DNA from: an uncultured Acidobacteriota bacterium
GTDB taxonomy: Bacteria; Acidobacteriota; Blastocatellia; Pyrinomonadales; Pyrinomonadaceae
Length of the DNA stretch: 11,323 nucleotides
Direction: 5' to 3'
NCBI GenBank assembly: GCA_902826385.1
Contig: CADEEU010000061.1
Span: forward strand, 1,720-13,042
Positions 1-6,694 of the stretch are shown here, one piece after another. Each line of letters starts with the position of its first letter. Within the stretch, counting starts at the first letter, position 1. The notes below the pieces were generated by a model. It made no database searches, was not told where the DNA came from, and worked only from the letters and a program-made list of their open reading frames with translations. Position numbers and translations under genes: made by a program.

Positions 1-761
1 GCCACAGCAAGTCCCACCTGAGTGCCAAAGCTGCTGCCGAACTGGGCAAGTCCCGATAGGTCGCCAACAACGACGTCCGGGCCCGGGTTAGTGCCGACGC
101 TCGGGCCATCAGGAGGCATCGTGGCGGAGCTGACCTCACCGTTGACAACCTGCGTCACCTCGATGGCACGCATGGTCGTGTCGATCGCCAATTTGCCGAT
201 AACCGCACCCGCATCGGCCGGGCGGCCAAGCTCGGCCGCAAATTCCCTGGAAATTAACAACCTGCCGTCGCTCACCTTAAGACGGTCTAAAGCGCCGTCA
301 AACTCGAACTGGTGGCCTTCTATGTTAAAGAAAACAAAGCCCGAATTCGCATCTCGTATCACAAGCTCGTATTCGGCACCATAGGGCGTGTTCTCAATCA
401 CGAGTTGCCGATACGACTCATTCAATTTTGCCGGCAGTACCGGCGTGTCTTTCGGAATCAGCGTCATCGAACTTGGCAGTGGAGCTCGCAGTTCGTCGTT
501 AAAGACGACTATTGTGAAAAACGAGTTATTTTCCACGTCAAAGCTCAATTTTGACTGCCGGCCTCCTTTGGCCCCGTTCCTGGCGCCGTTCAGGCGTTTT
601 AGGTCGAGATCGATCGTTACGCCGCCGCTGGAGACGATCATTTTTTCAAGGGTACCAGTATCGTTCCCCTGGCTCTTTTGTTTTTGCTCGGTAAATAACT
701 GGTCCGAACCGCCAAGGACCCCAAGCAGCGAAAGTAACGCAATGAGAAAAGTCTTTAACAT
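1..761 (-). CDS. Secreted protein of unknown function, 5' part only
   Basis: This reading frame starts at the ATG complementary to 759-761 and stays open to the left edge of the window, so about 253 residues of the N-terminal part are seen and the C-terminus is missing. Residues 1-19 (MLKTFLIALLSLLGVLGGS) form a short basic start followed by a hydrophobic stretch, as expected for a Sec signal peptide. There is no cysteine for a lipobox. The mature part looks like a beta-rich extracellular domain (roughly 40-160). A second block follows, with RLLISREFAAELGRPADAG at about 167-185. Near the cut end is a PGPDVVVGDLSGLAQFGSS block (about 226-244). From memory, similar GPDVxVGDL..QFG..GTQVGL blocks recur in secreted proteins of Acidobacteriota and some Planctomycetes, with no known function. 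It is transcribed divergently from the iron-sulfur gene. The coding call is firm; function is unknown. Confidence 0.8.
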   Translation of the reverse strand, partial: MLKTFLIALLSLLGVLGGSDQLFTEQKQKSQGNDTGTLEKMIVSSGGVTIDLDLKRLNGARNGAKGGRQSKLSFDVENNSFFTIVVFNDELRAPLPSSMTLIPKDTPVLPAKLNESYRQLVIENTPYGAEYELVIRDANSGFVFFNIEGHQFEFDGALDRLKVSDGRLLISREFAAELGRPADAGAVIGKLAIDTTMRAIEVTQVVNGEVSSATMPPDGPSVGTNPGPDVVVGDLSGLAQFGSSFGTQVGLAV

Positions 762-801
762 AGTTTCAGAATCCCAGCCTTGCAGGCTCTGTAAATTGAC
801 T

Positions 802-819
802 GCCCTTTAGAGAAAGGGC
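802..819. repeat. Perfect 7-bp inverted repeat, candidate hairpin or operator
   Basis: GCCCTTT (802-808) and AAAGGGC (813-819) are exact reverse complements separated by AGAG. The element sits 41 bases upstream of the minus-strand start codon, so in that transcript it could form a 5'-leader hairpin. No T-run follows on either strand, so it does not look like a terminator. It could also be a repressor site or chance. Confidence 0.35.
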
Positions 820-905
820 GAATGCAGACGTTAGGTTTAATTAGTTCCCTTAATGAAGATGCAAACTCTCTTTTTAACCGCAATCAGGTGCTTTATTCAA
901 GTCGG

Positions 906-913
906 CGGTATAG
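906..913 (+). promoter_or_regulatory. CGGTATAG box, possible -10 element
   Basis: The 8-mer CGGTATAG lies about 45 bases upstream of the ATG at 959. The same 8-mer occurs at a similar distance upstream of the ATG at 4466. TATAGA resembles a -10 hexamer, but there is no matching -35 at 16-18 bases. It is a weak candidate. Confidence 0.2.
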
Positions 914-958
914 AATTTCTTTCGGTTGTCCAATTTTGCGATCGAATTATAGCAACTT

Positions 959-2881
959 ATGAAGAGCGGTTGTGTAACCCAGCAAACAAAAGCAGGGCGG
1001 AGTATTGAACTGCCGGTCCTGGCAAATTCGCCATCCGCAAAAGGCGAGATCCGGCAATCGCGAACCGGACGCTGGCGCGCAGCGGCATTGCTGGCCCTTA
1101 ACCTGCTTATGATCGCCCACGTGATTCAATGGCGGTTGACGGGCTCGACAGTTTCGCCGATCGAACCGTCGGAAGCGATGTACACGCTTCAAAATGGGGC
1201 TATAAACGCCGGGTTTATCTTTTTCACGTTAGCCATCCTGGCGACGCTCATCTTCGGGCGCTTCGTCTGTGGCTGGGGCTGTCACGTTCTTGCCCTGCAG
1301 GATTTCTGCGGCTGGCTGTTAAAGAAGATCGGCCTTAAACCGAGGCCTTTTCGTTCACGGCTTTTGATTTTTGTTCCGCTGATCGTTGCTCTTTATATGT
1401 TCGTTTGGCCGACGGTGATGCGGGCATTTACCAGGCCCAAAGATGCACCTCTTATTCCGGGCTTTACTAATCATTTGATCGTCACAGATTTTTGGGCGAC
1501 ATTCCCGCCAGTCTGGGTCGCTATCCCGTTTCTTTTTATCTGCGGATTTCTGACGGTTTATTTTCTCGGGCAAAAAGGTTTCTGTACCTACGCCTGTCCG
1601 TACGGCGGATTTTTTGGGCTGGCCGACAAGGTCGCGCCCGGGAAGATTCGCGTGACCGACGCGTGCAATGAATGCGGCCACTGCACCGCGACGTGTACGT
1701 CTAACGTGATCGTCCATGCCGAGGTAAAGCAGTACGGGATGGTCATCGATCCGGGCTGCATGAAGTGTATGGACTGCGTCAGCGTATGCCCGAACGACGC
1801 ACTTTACTTCGGATTCGGCAAGCCATCTGTTCTTGCCGGAAGCGGTAGCGACCGGGGCACTCCACTCAAGAAGAACTACTCTCTCACTTGGCCGGAAGAA
1901 GCCCTGGCCGCCGTTGTATTCGCAGCCAGCTTCTTTGCCGTCTGGGACGTATATCAACTTGTGCCGATGCTGATGGCACTCGGAATCGCGGCCGTGACAA
2001 CTTTTCTTGCCCTAAGAACGTTGCGGGTATTTACTTCGTCAGACCTTTCGTTCTACCACTGGAACCTGAAAGCCAGCGGTTCGATCAAGAAAGCCGGATG
2101 GGCTTTCGCGGCTTTTGCCGCAGCGTGGATCGGTTTGACCGCTCACAGCGGCTGGGTCCGCTACCACGAACGCGGCGGAGCTGTCGCGTTTGAGAATCTC
2201 CAGATCCCGGATGAACTTGCCCTGGCGCAGGCAAATCCCGATCAGTGGCTGTCTCAAAGCGACCGCGTCAATATTGCCGAGGGGCAAATGCATTTCCACG
2301 ACGCCGTCGATCTTGGCCTGTTTACCAACAAAGAAGCGATCTCAAAATTCGCATGGATCGAATTTCTCGGCGGCAACACCGAACACGCGCTTGTTTTGCT
2401 GGATAAAGCGGCGGCCAATCAGGCGGGCCAGGCCAAAGCATTAAGCCTTTACTATCGCGGTGCGATCCTGAATCGTTTGGGACGCAATGAAGAAGCTCTT
2501 GTCAATCTCGACAAAGCTTATTCCGAAAGGCCCGACCTCGCGACCGCATTAGAAGAAAAAGGCGAATCGTTGTGGCAGCTCGGCCGAAAAGGTGAAGCCG
2601 TTTTAGTTTGGGAAAACGCGATCAAAACAAACCCTCGCCTGCCGCTTGCAAATTCGTTTCTCGCAGGAGCTGCGACTTCTGAAGGCCAAATCGAAGCCGC
2701 TTCCAAATACGACAGCCAGGCCGCTCAATATACGCCGAATGATCCGTACTTTCATTGGATGTTGGGCCTTAGACTGCAGAACCTCAAGATGGGTGAGCGA
2801 GCCGAAGTACATTTTGCCCGAGCGACGAAACTCAATCCGGCTTTCAACCTTCGCCGGGGCCGCGACAGCAAGCGGCCGTGA
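959..2881 (+). CDS. NapH/CcoG/NosR-like membrane 4Fe-4S protein with C-terminal TPR domain
   Basis: This 640-residue protein probably moves electrons at the cytoplasmic membrane, but its redox partners cannot be told. Membrane segments are visible at about 39-58, 84-103, 133-151 and 186-204. Paired cysteine motifs CGWGC (C104, C108) and FCTYACP (C209, C213) are typical of the NapH/NosR/CcoG group. Two ferredoxin-type clusters follow: C236-C239-C242-C246 and C267-C270-C273-C277P. Three more membrane segments lie at about 314-330, 333-352 and 379-397. Residues 400-630 are helical with TPR-like repeats (for example YYRGAILNRLGRNEEALVNL, 499-518). If the clusters are cytoplasmic, as in NapH, counting segments puts the TPR region in the periplasm. 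No CXXCH haem site is present. The ATG at 959 is the first in frame; no good ribosome site precedes it. The iron-sulfur call is firm; the exact subfamily is not. Confidence 0.85.
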   Translation: MKSGCVTQQTKAGRSIELPVLANSPSAKGEIRQSRTGRWRAAALLALNLLMIAHVIQWRLTGSTVSPIEPSEAMYTLQNGAINAGFIFFTLAILATLIFGRFVCGWGCHVLALQDFCGWLLKKIGLKPRPFRSRLLIFVPLIVALYMFVWPTVMRAFTRPKDAPLIPGFTNHLIVTDFWATFPPVWVAIPFLFICGFLTVYFLGQKGFCTYACPYGGFFGLADKVAPGKIRVTDACNECGHCTATCTSNVIVHAEVKQYGMVIDPGCMKCMDCVSVCPNDALYFGFGKPSVLAGSGSDRGTPLKKNYSLTWPEEALAAVVFAASFFAVWDVYQLVPMLMALGIAAVTTFLALRTLRVFTSSDLSFYHWNLKASGSIKKAGWAFAAFAAAWIGLTAHSGWVRYHERGGAVAFENLQIPDELALAQANPDQWLSQSDRVNIAEGQMHFHDAVDLGLFTNKEAISKFAWIEFLGGNTEHALVLLDKAAANQAGQAKALSLYYRGAILNRLGRNEEALVNLDKAYSERPDLATALEEKGESLWQLGRKGEAVLVWENAIKTNPRLPLANSFLAGAATSEGQIEAASKYDSQAAQYTPNDPYFHWMLGLRLQNLKMGERAEVHFARATKLNPAFNLRRGRDSKRP

Positions 2882-2924
2882 GTTTCACCCGCCGCTTTGC
2901 CCGCAAATCGCTATGGGTTTAAGA

Positions 2925-2938
2925 TTATGAGTTCATAA
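2925..2938. promoter_or_regulatory. Palindrome TTATGA-GT-TCATAA upstream of the CBS-type gene
   Basis: Two perfect 6-base half-sites separated by GT lie 44 bases before the ATG at 2983, followed by an A-rich stretch (2936-2948). The position suits an operator for the downstream sulfur amino-acid gene. No regulator is encoded nearby, and a 12-base palindrome in an AT-rich gap can arise by chance. Confidence 0.25.
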
Positions 2939-2982
2939 ACAAAAAATATTCCGGCTACTTTTAATTCCAGCCACACAGAAGA

Positions 2983-4350
2983 ATGAATTATTACAAAGAT
3001 ATATTGGCATTGATCGGCAAAACGCCTCTGGTAAGGATCAATAACATTACTAAACAGCACAAGATCAAGGCCCAGGTTTACGCGAAGATGGAGAGCCTGA
3101 ATCCGGGTTATTCCGTAAAGGACAGGATCGGCGTTTCGATGATCGATTGGGCCGAGAAGGAAGGCGTTCTTAAGAAAGGCGGTACGATCGTCGAGGCGAC
3201 CAGCGGAAATACCGGCATCGGGCTCGCTTTGGTAGCGGCCGCACGCGGTTATAAGTGCATCTTTGTTTTGACGGACAAAGTTTCCGTCGAAAAGAACCGC
3301 TATCTGAAGGCTATCGGAGCCGACATTGTCGTCTGCCCGGCGGCGGCCAAGCCGGGAACGCCCGATCATTATGTGGCGACCGCAAAGCGAATCGCTGAAG
3401 AGACACCGAACTCTTTCTATCCCGATCAATATAATCACCCGGCAAACCCGGCGGCACACTACCGCACGACGGGGCCGGAAATTTGGGAAGATACCGAAGG
3501 CAAGATCACGCACTTTGTCGCGAGCATCGGCACCGGCGGTACGATCAGCGGAACCGGCCGCTATCTGAAAGAAATGAACCCGGCGATAAAGGTGATAGGC
3601 GCCGACCCGTACGGTTCTATATTTAAGACATACAAAGATTCGGGCCACGTTCCCGAACCTACGCCCTATCTTGTCGAGGGCATCGGGCAAGCCCTGCCGA
3701 CCGGCAACGCCGATCTCAACATTATCGATGAAATCATCAACATCACCGACCGCGAATCGTTCGATCTGGCCCGTCAGCTTGGACGTCGCGAAGGCATTTT
3801 TTGCGGAGGCTCGACCGGGACGATCTTTGCGGGAGCATTGAAGGTGGCCAAAGATCTGGACGAAAACAGTATCGTCGTTTTTATCGTTTGCGATACGGGC
3901 GAGCATTACCTGACCAAATTCCACTCAGACGAATGGATGAAGGAAAAACTGCTGCTCGAACCGCAGCGAATTTCGGCCGGGCTGATAATAGAAACCAAGA
4001 ATTCAGGCGTTCCAGTCAACCTGATCTTCGTTTCGCCCGCCGACACGATCGAGTCGGCCCTCGCAAAAATGACCGAAAGCGGCGTTACTCAGCTTCCCGT
4101 TTTGGAAGAACACCAATCTGTCGGCAGCTTAAAAGAAAGCCGCGTGCTTACAAAGCTTTTGCAGAACCGCGACCTGCTGGAATCGCCCGTTTCGGCTGTG
4201 ATGGACGAAAGCTTCCCGGTACTGGAAGTCGATACGAACCTGGCGGAGATCAAGAAAAAGCTGCAAAAATCGCCCGCGGTTTTGATCGAAGATTTCAAGC
4301 GCATCACCGGAATAATAACCCGGTCCGATGTGCTTGAGCTGCAGCGATAA
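2983..4350 (+). CDS. cbs: Cystathionine beta-synthase-type PLP enzyme with CBS-domain pair
   Basis: The 455-residue protein is a fold-type II PLP enzyme that should condense an activated serine (serine or O-acetylserine) with homocysteine or sulfide in the cytoplasm. The PLP lysine is K46 in NPGYSVKDR (40-48). The phosphate and substrate loops are TSGNTG (73-78), GTGGTISG (183-190) and GGSTG (275-279). The segment around 303-319 (CDTGEHYLTKFHSDEWM) resembles cystathionine beta-synthases more than CysK. Residues about 342-453 form two CBS motifs, often a regulatory nucleotide or AdoMet sensor. There is no N-terminal haem domain. The aromatic residue in NPGYSVKDR is more like CysK (which has Phe there), so the acceptor specificity is open. 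It lies 101 bases after the iron-sulfur gene. Only a weak AGAAG precedes the start. Whether it belongs to the downstream secretion cluster is doubtful. Confidence 0.9.
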   Translation: MNYYKDILALIGKTPLVRINNITKQHKIKAQVYAKMESLNPGYSVKDRIGVSMIDWAEKEGVLKKGGTIVEATSGNTGIGLALVAAARGYKCIFVLTDKVSVEKNRYLKAIGADIVVCPAAAKPGTPDHYVATAKRIAEETPNSFYPDQYNHPANPAAHYRTTGPEIWEDTEGKITHFVASIGTGGTISGTGRYLKEMNPAIKVIGADPYGSIFKTYKDSGHVPEPTPYLVEGIGQALPTGNADLNIIDEIINITDRESFDLARQLGRREGIFCGGSTGTIFAGALKVAKDLDENSIVVFIVCDTGEHYLTKFHSDEWMKEKLLLEPQRISAGLIIETKNSGVPVNLIFVSPADTIESALAKMTESGVTQLPVLEEHQSVGSLKESRVLTKLLQNRDLLESPVSAVMDESFPVLEVDTNLAEIKKKLQKSPAVLIEDFKRITGIITRSDVLELQR

Positions 4351-4420
4351 ATTTTTTGTTGCATTTTTTGAAAAATCGCAATAGGCTTCCGTCTTATTAA
4401 AAAAGGGCTTGATTTTTGTG

Positions 4421-4429
4421 CGGTATAGT
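4421..4429 (+). promoter_or_regulatory. CGGTATAGT box, possible -10 element
   Basis: CGGTATAGT lies about 37 bases before the ATG at 4466, in an AT-rich 115-base gap. Its first eight bases match the box at 906-913 upstream of the iron-sulfur gene. A TTGATT (4409-4414) is too close to act as a normal -35. If real, it would mark the start of transcription of the FHA/T6SS block. Confidence 0.25.
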
Positions 4430-4465
4430 TGGATGAAAATCGACCCCTCGATCTAGTGAAAATCT

Positions 4466-4996
4466 ATGAGCGACGAAGAAAAGAACATCGGCGAAGCTGC
4501 AACCGGAACCGCGACGGTTGAAGCGCCTCCCGAGCAGCCTTTTTACGACGACGAGCATACGACCGAACCACATTCTTCGGCACGGCCGCCGCAGGAGGAC
4601 CCGCCGTCGTCGTCGGGCAAATGGCAGATGCCAAAGCCTAAATTTCAGCAGACCAGCGGATATCTTCCGCAGGGTTACCTGAAGGAAGTTGAAGAGGTCG
4701 CGGCCGCGGATGCATCATCCGATTCCGGTGACGACGACGAACAAACTTCGCCCGTTCCGACGGGGCCGCCGGTCGAACTAAAGGCTCCGGCTGCTATCGC
4801 GCCTGATATCGAACCGCAGCCGGATATTGCCGATCAATTGCTGCCCGAAGAAACCGTCCCCCAAACAAACAGTGAGCCTTCGGCCGCCAAGCGAGGATCG
4901 AGCATTCCGATGATTCTTTTCGGACTCTTTGCAATTGTCGCTTTTGTCGCCGTGTTTCTGGGCGCGATTTACTACTTCTTCTTTTACGCCGAATAG
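4466..4996 (+). CDS. Tail-anchored Pro/Thr/acidic-rich protein, unknown function
   Basis: I do not recognise this 176-residue protein. Residues 1-140 are low-complexity and probably disordered: rich in Pro, Glu, Asp, Ser and Thr, with runs such as DSGDDDEQTSP (86-96) and a short, more ordered-looking patch around GKWQMPKPKFQQTSGYLPQG (51-70). A positive AKRG (141-144) precedes one very hydrophobic segment (about 147-174) that ends two residues before the stop. This indicates a C-terminal membrane anchor with the long N-terminal part in the cytoplasm. Several threonines are in TxxV/L/Y-like surroundings (for example T94-S-P-V97), the kind of site FHA domains read when phosphorylated. It lies 163 bases upstream of three FHA-domain genes on the same strand, so a role as scaffold or phospho-ligand for them is a reasonable inference. 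The start at 4466 is the first ATG after the AT-rich gap. Confidence 0.75.
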   Translation: MSDEEKNIGEAATGTATVEAPPEQPFYDDEHTTEPHSSARPPQEDPPSSSGKWQMPKPKFQQTSGYLPQGYLKEVEEVAAADASSDSGDDDEQTSPVPTGPPVELKAPAAIAPDIEPQPDIADQLLPEETVPQTNSEPSAAKRGSSIPMILFGLFAIVAFVAVFLGAIYYFFFYAE

Positions 4997-5159
4997 ACCG
5001 TCCATCTTTGTCCAACGAGGCGCACCTTCCGTTTTCAGCCGCAAAACGAAGTTCGGTCTGCCGTCTAATCTACGCGGCGAGTGCTGTGTTGGTGTAGCGG
5101 TGACGAGTATTCGGCGTTATTATAGAAGGCAGCGGATATTGCCCGTTTTTTGACGTTAT

Positions 5160-6689
5160 ATGGCCGAGCATAAGCTAAAATTCGGCGACGGCGAGTTGGT
5201 GCTGAAAGAAGGCGTGACCACGCTTGGGCGCACTTCGGAAAATAATGTCGCTTTTCCTTCCGATTCGAACGTCTCGCGCTATCACGCCGAGATCGAAAAG
5301 CGCGGCTCTGAGTTTTGCCTGATCGATTTGAACAGCAGCAACGGAACAACCGTAAATGGCTCGAAAGTTTCCGGTGAAACATACCTTAAGCCCAGCGACC
5401 GTATTATGCTTGGCGGTTCAAGCGAGATCGTCTTTGAAACGACCGAACCGGAAGCAGAGAAGCCCGAACCCGACGACATGAGCCCGGTCAACATGCCTCC
5501 CGTAGGTGCGGCAGTGCAGCAGCTTCCCAGTCTTGCCGCGGCGTCACCTGCCACAGGCTCACGGACCATGTTGATGGTTGCGGGCGGAGCCGTGTTGGTG
5601 GCTGTAGTTGTCGTGGCGGTTACAGGTGCTGTCTATTACCGCAGCTATGCCTCGTCGTGCGACGCAAAGGCAAAGATCATCAAGCCCGAACCGGGCGACA
5701 CAATATTTGAACCGACCGAGGTGGAGATCGAGATCGACGCAGACGATTCGGGATGCGTTGCAAGGGCGATCTTCACGCTGGACGGCGTCGAATTTGCGAA
5801 AACTGCCGATTCGCCCTACATCGCGACCCTGGATCCGAAAGATCATCCCGAACTGGCCGACGGCTTCGACCACGACCTGGGCGTCATTCTCGAAGACGAA
5901 AACGGAAAGCAGCTTCCAAAAGGCGAAGGCATCCTGCTGGCGCTTGAAACGAGAAAAGTAGAGAAACCTGAAGATAAACCGATCCCGGGTAAAACAGAAG
6001 ATCTGCCGCAGCAGCCCGCCGAACCGAAAGTAAAAGAGGTTGCTCTTATAGACGTGCAGAAAATGACCAACCGCCTGGTCGAACAGTTTTCGGGAAGTAA
6101 GAAGTATAACGTCTCGAACAAACAGTTCCTCCTGGAAGTACAAAAACGGGCTGCGGAATATGCGCAGGAAGGATATTTCGAACGGGCCGCACCCTACAAG
6201 GATTCGATTAACACCGCGTTTATTACCGAACAGAATCTGGCGGCGCCGCTTGGACATGTTTTGGCGATGAGCCGAAGTAAGTTCACCGCCCAGAAGCAAG
6301 CCACGGACGAAGGCTTGTGGAGAATGAACTCCGAGTTTGTAAAAGCAAATGCTTATGACGGCCTGTGTGCCGGACAACCCATATCGGAGCCGACACAAAA
6401 ATGCGCCGCAAAAGCGGCGGCACTTTACATGAAAGCGATGGTTTACGGGGTGTTTGACGGTGACGCGATCTACGCGGCGGTCGCGTTCGGAAAATCGACG
6501 GCCGACGCCACAACCTGGAAATCGACCCTTCCCGCAGACCGTTCCGACGTTTGGAACTCGATCAAAACCGCTCCCGAACGCGAACAACTGGTGAGGTTCT
6601 TTGCCGCCGGAATCGTTGCCGAGAATCCATCTAAATTCGGATTGAAAAAAGACAGGCCTCTGTCCGATCTATATCGGCAGGCGATGTAA
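5160..6689 (+). CDS. FHA - membrane segment - Ig-like - degenerate SLT-like protein (paralogue A)
   Basis: This 509-residue protein is the first of three paralogues. Residues 1-95 are an FHA phosphothreonine-binding domain: LGR (22-24), SRYH (39-42) and LNSSNGTTVNG (57-67) carry the usual binding residues. One membrane segment spans about 136-160, giving FHA in the cytoplasm and the rest outside. Residues about 168-265 look like a bacterial Ig-like domain (FTLDGVEFA, 205-213), with C167 and C199 possibly disulfide-bonded. After a Pro/Lys/Glu linker (266-295), residues 296-509 resemble an MltD-type lytic transglycosylase. However, the catalytic Glu position of paralogue B (LAMIESEH) reads LAMSRSKF here (367-374), and the YNSGEGG motif is FGKSTAD (443-449). 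The C-terminal FFAAGIVAENPSKFGL (480-495) is kept. It is probably a non-catalytic peptidoglycan-binding or sensing protein. The stop is followed by the next start after 5 bases. Confidence 0.85.
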   Translation: MAEHKLKFGDGELVLKEGVTTLGRTSENNVAFPSDSNVSRYHAEIEKRGSEFCLIDLNSSNGTTVNGSKVSGETYLKPSDRIMLGGSSEIVFETTEPEAEKPEPDDMSPVNMPPVGAAVQQLPSLAAASPATGSRTMLMVAGGAVLVAVVVVAVTGAVYYRSYASSCDAKAKIIKPEPGDTIFEPTEVEIEIDADDSGCVARAIFTLDGVEFAKTADSPYIATLDPKDHPELADGFDHDLGVILEDENGKQLPKGEGILLALETRKVEKPEDKPIPGKTEDLPQQPAEPKVKEVALIDVQKMTNRLVEQFSGSKKYNVSNKQFLLEVQKRAAEYAQEGYFERAAPYKDSINTAFITEQNLAAPLGHVLAMSRSKFTAQKQATDEGLWRMNSEFVKANAYDGLCAGQPISEPTQKCAAKAAALYMKAMVYGVFDGDAIYAAVAFGKSTADATTWKSTLPADRSDVWNSIKTAPEREQLVRFFAAGIVAENPSKFGLKKDRPLSDLYRQAM

Positions 6690-6694
6690 TTAGA

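Larger units (their letters stand above)
762..958. promoter_or_regulatory. Divergent intergenic region, likely two promoters
   Basis: These 197 bases separate divergent genes, so promoters for both directions should lie here. For the minus-strand gene, a weak sigma70-like pair is possible: TTGCAT (complement of 859-864) and ATTAAA (complement of 836-841), spaced by 17 bases. For the plus-strand gene, a GGTATAG box lies at 907-913, but no good -35 sits at the expected distance. Neither start codon has a clear Shine-Dalgarno sequence. The role is inferred from position; the boxes are weak. Confidence 0.35.

Noticed and set aside
22..810. Open plus-strand frames over the first 800 bases
   Set aside because: They are antisense to the continuous minus-strand frame 1-761, which has a signal peptide and coherent protein composition; the plus-strand translations are low-complexity and overlap one another.
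1355..1957. 200-codon minus-strand frame
   Set aside because: It lies inside the iron-sulfur gene, whose two complete cysteine clusters fix the coding strand.
2911..3924. 337-codon minus-strand frame
   Set aside because: It is antisense to the clear PLP enzyme at 2983-4350, with an Arg/Asp-rich composition typical of a mirror frame.
4351..4417. Possible terminator after the CBS-type gene (AAAAATC at 4371 and GATTTTT at 4411)
   Set aside because: The arms are AT-only apart from one G-C pair and are 33 bases apart, and the nearby TTTTTGAAAAA has a one-base loop; no stable stem with a T-run results.
5030..5048. CGTTTT...AAAACG inverted repeat in the gap before paralogue A
   Set aside because: The stem is only 6 bp, AT-rich, with no T-run and no fit to a promoter; the 163-base gap otherwise shows nothing clear.
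5559..6587. 342-codon minus-strand frame
   Set aside because: It is antisense to paralogue A, whose FHA motifs, membrane segment and C-terminal signature confirm the plus strand.
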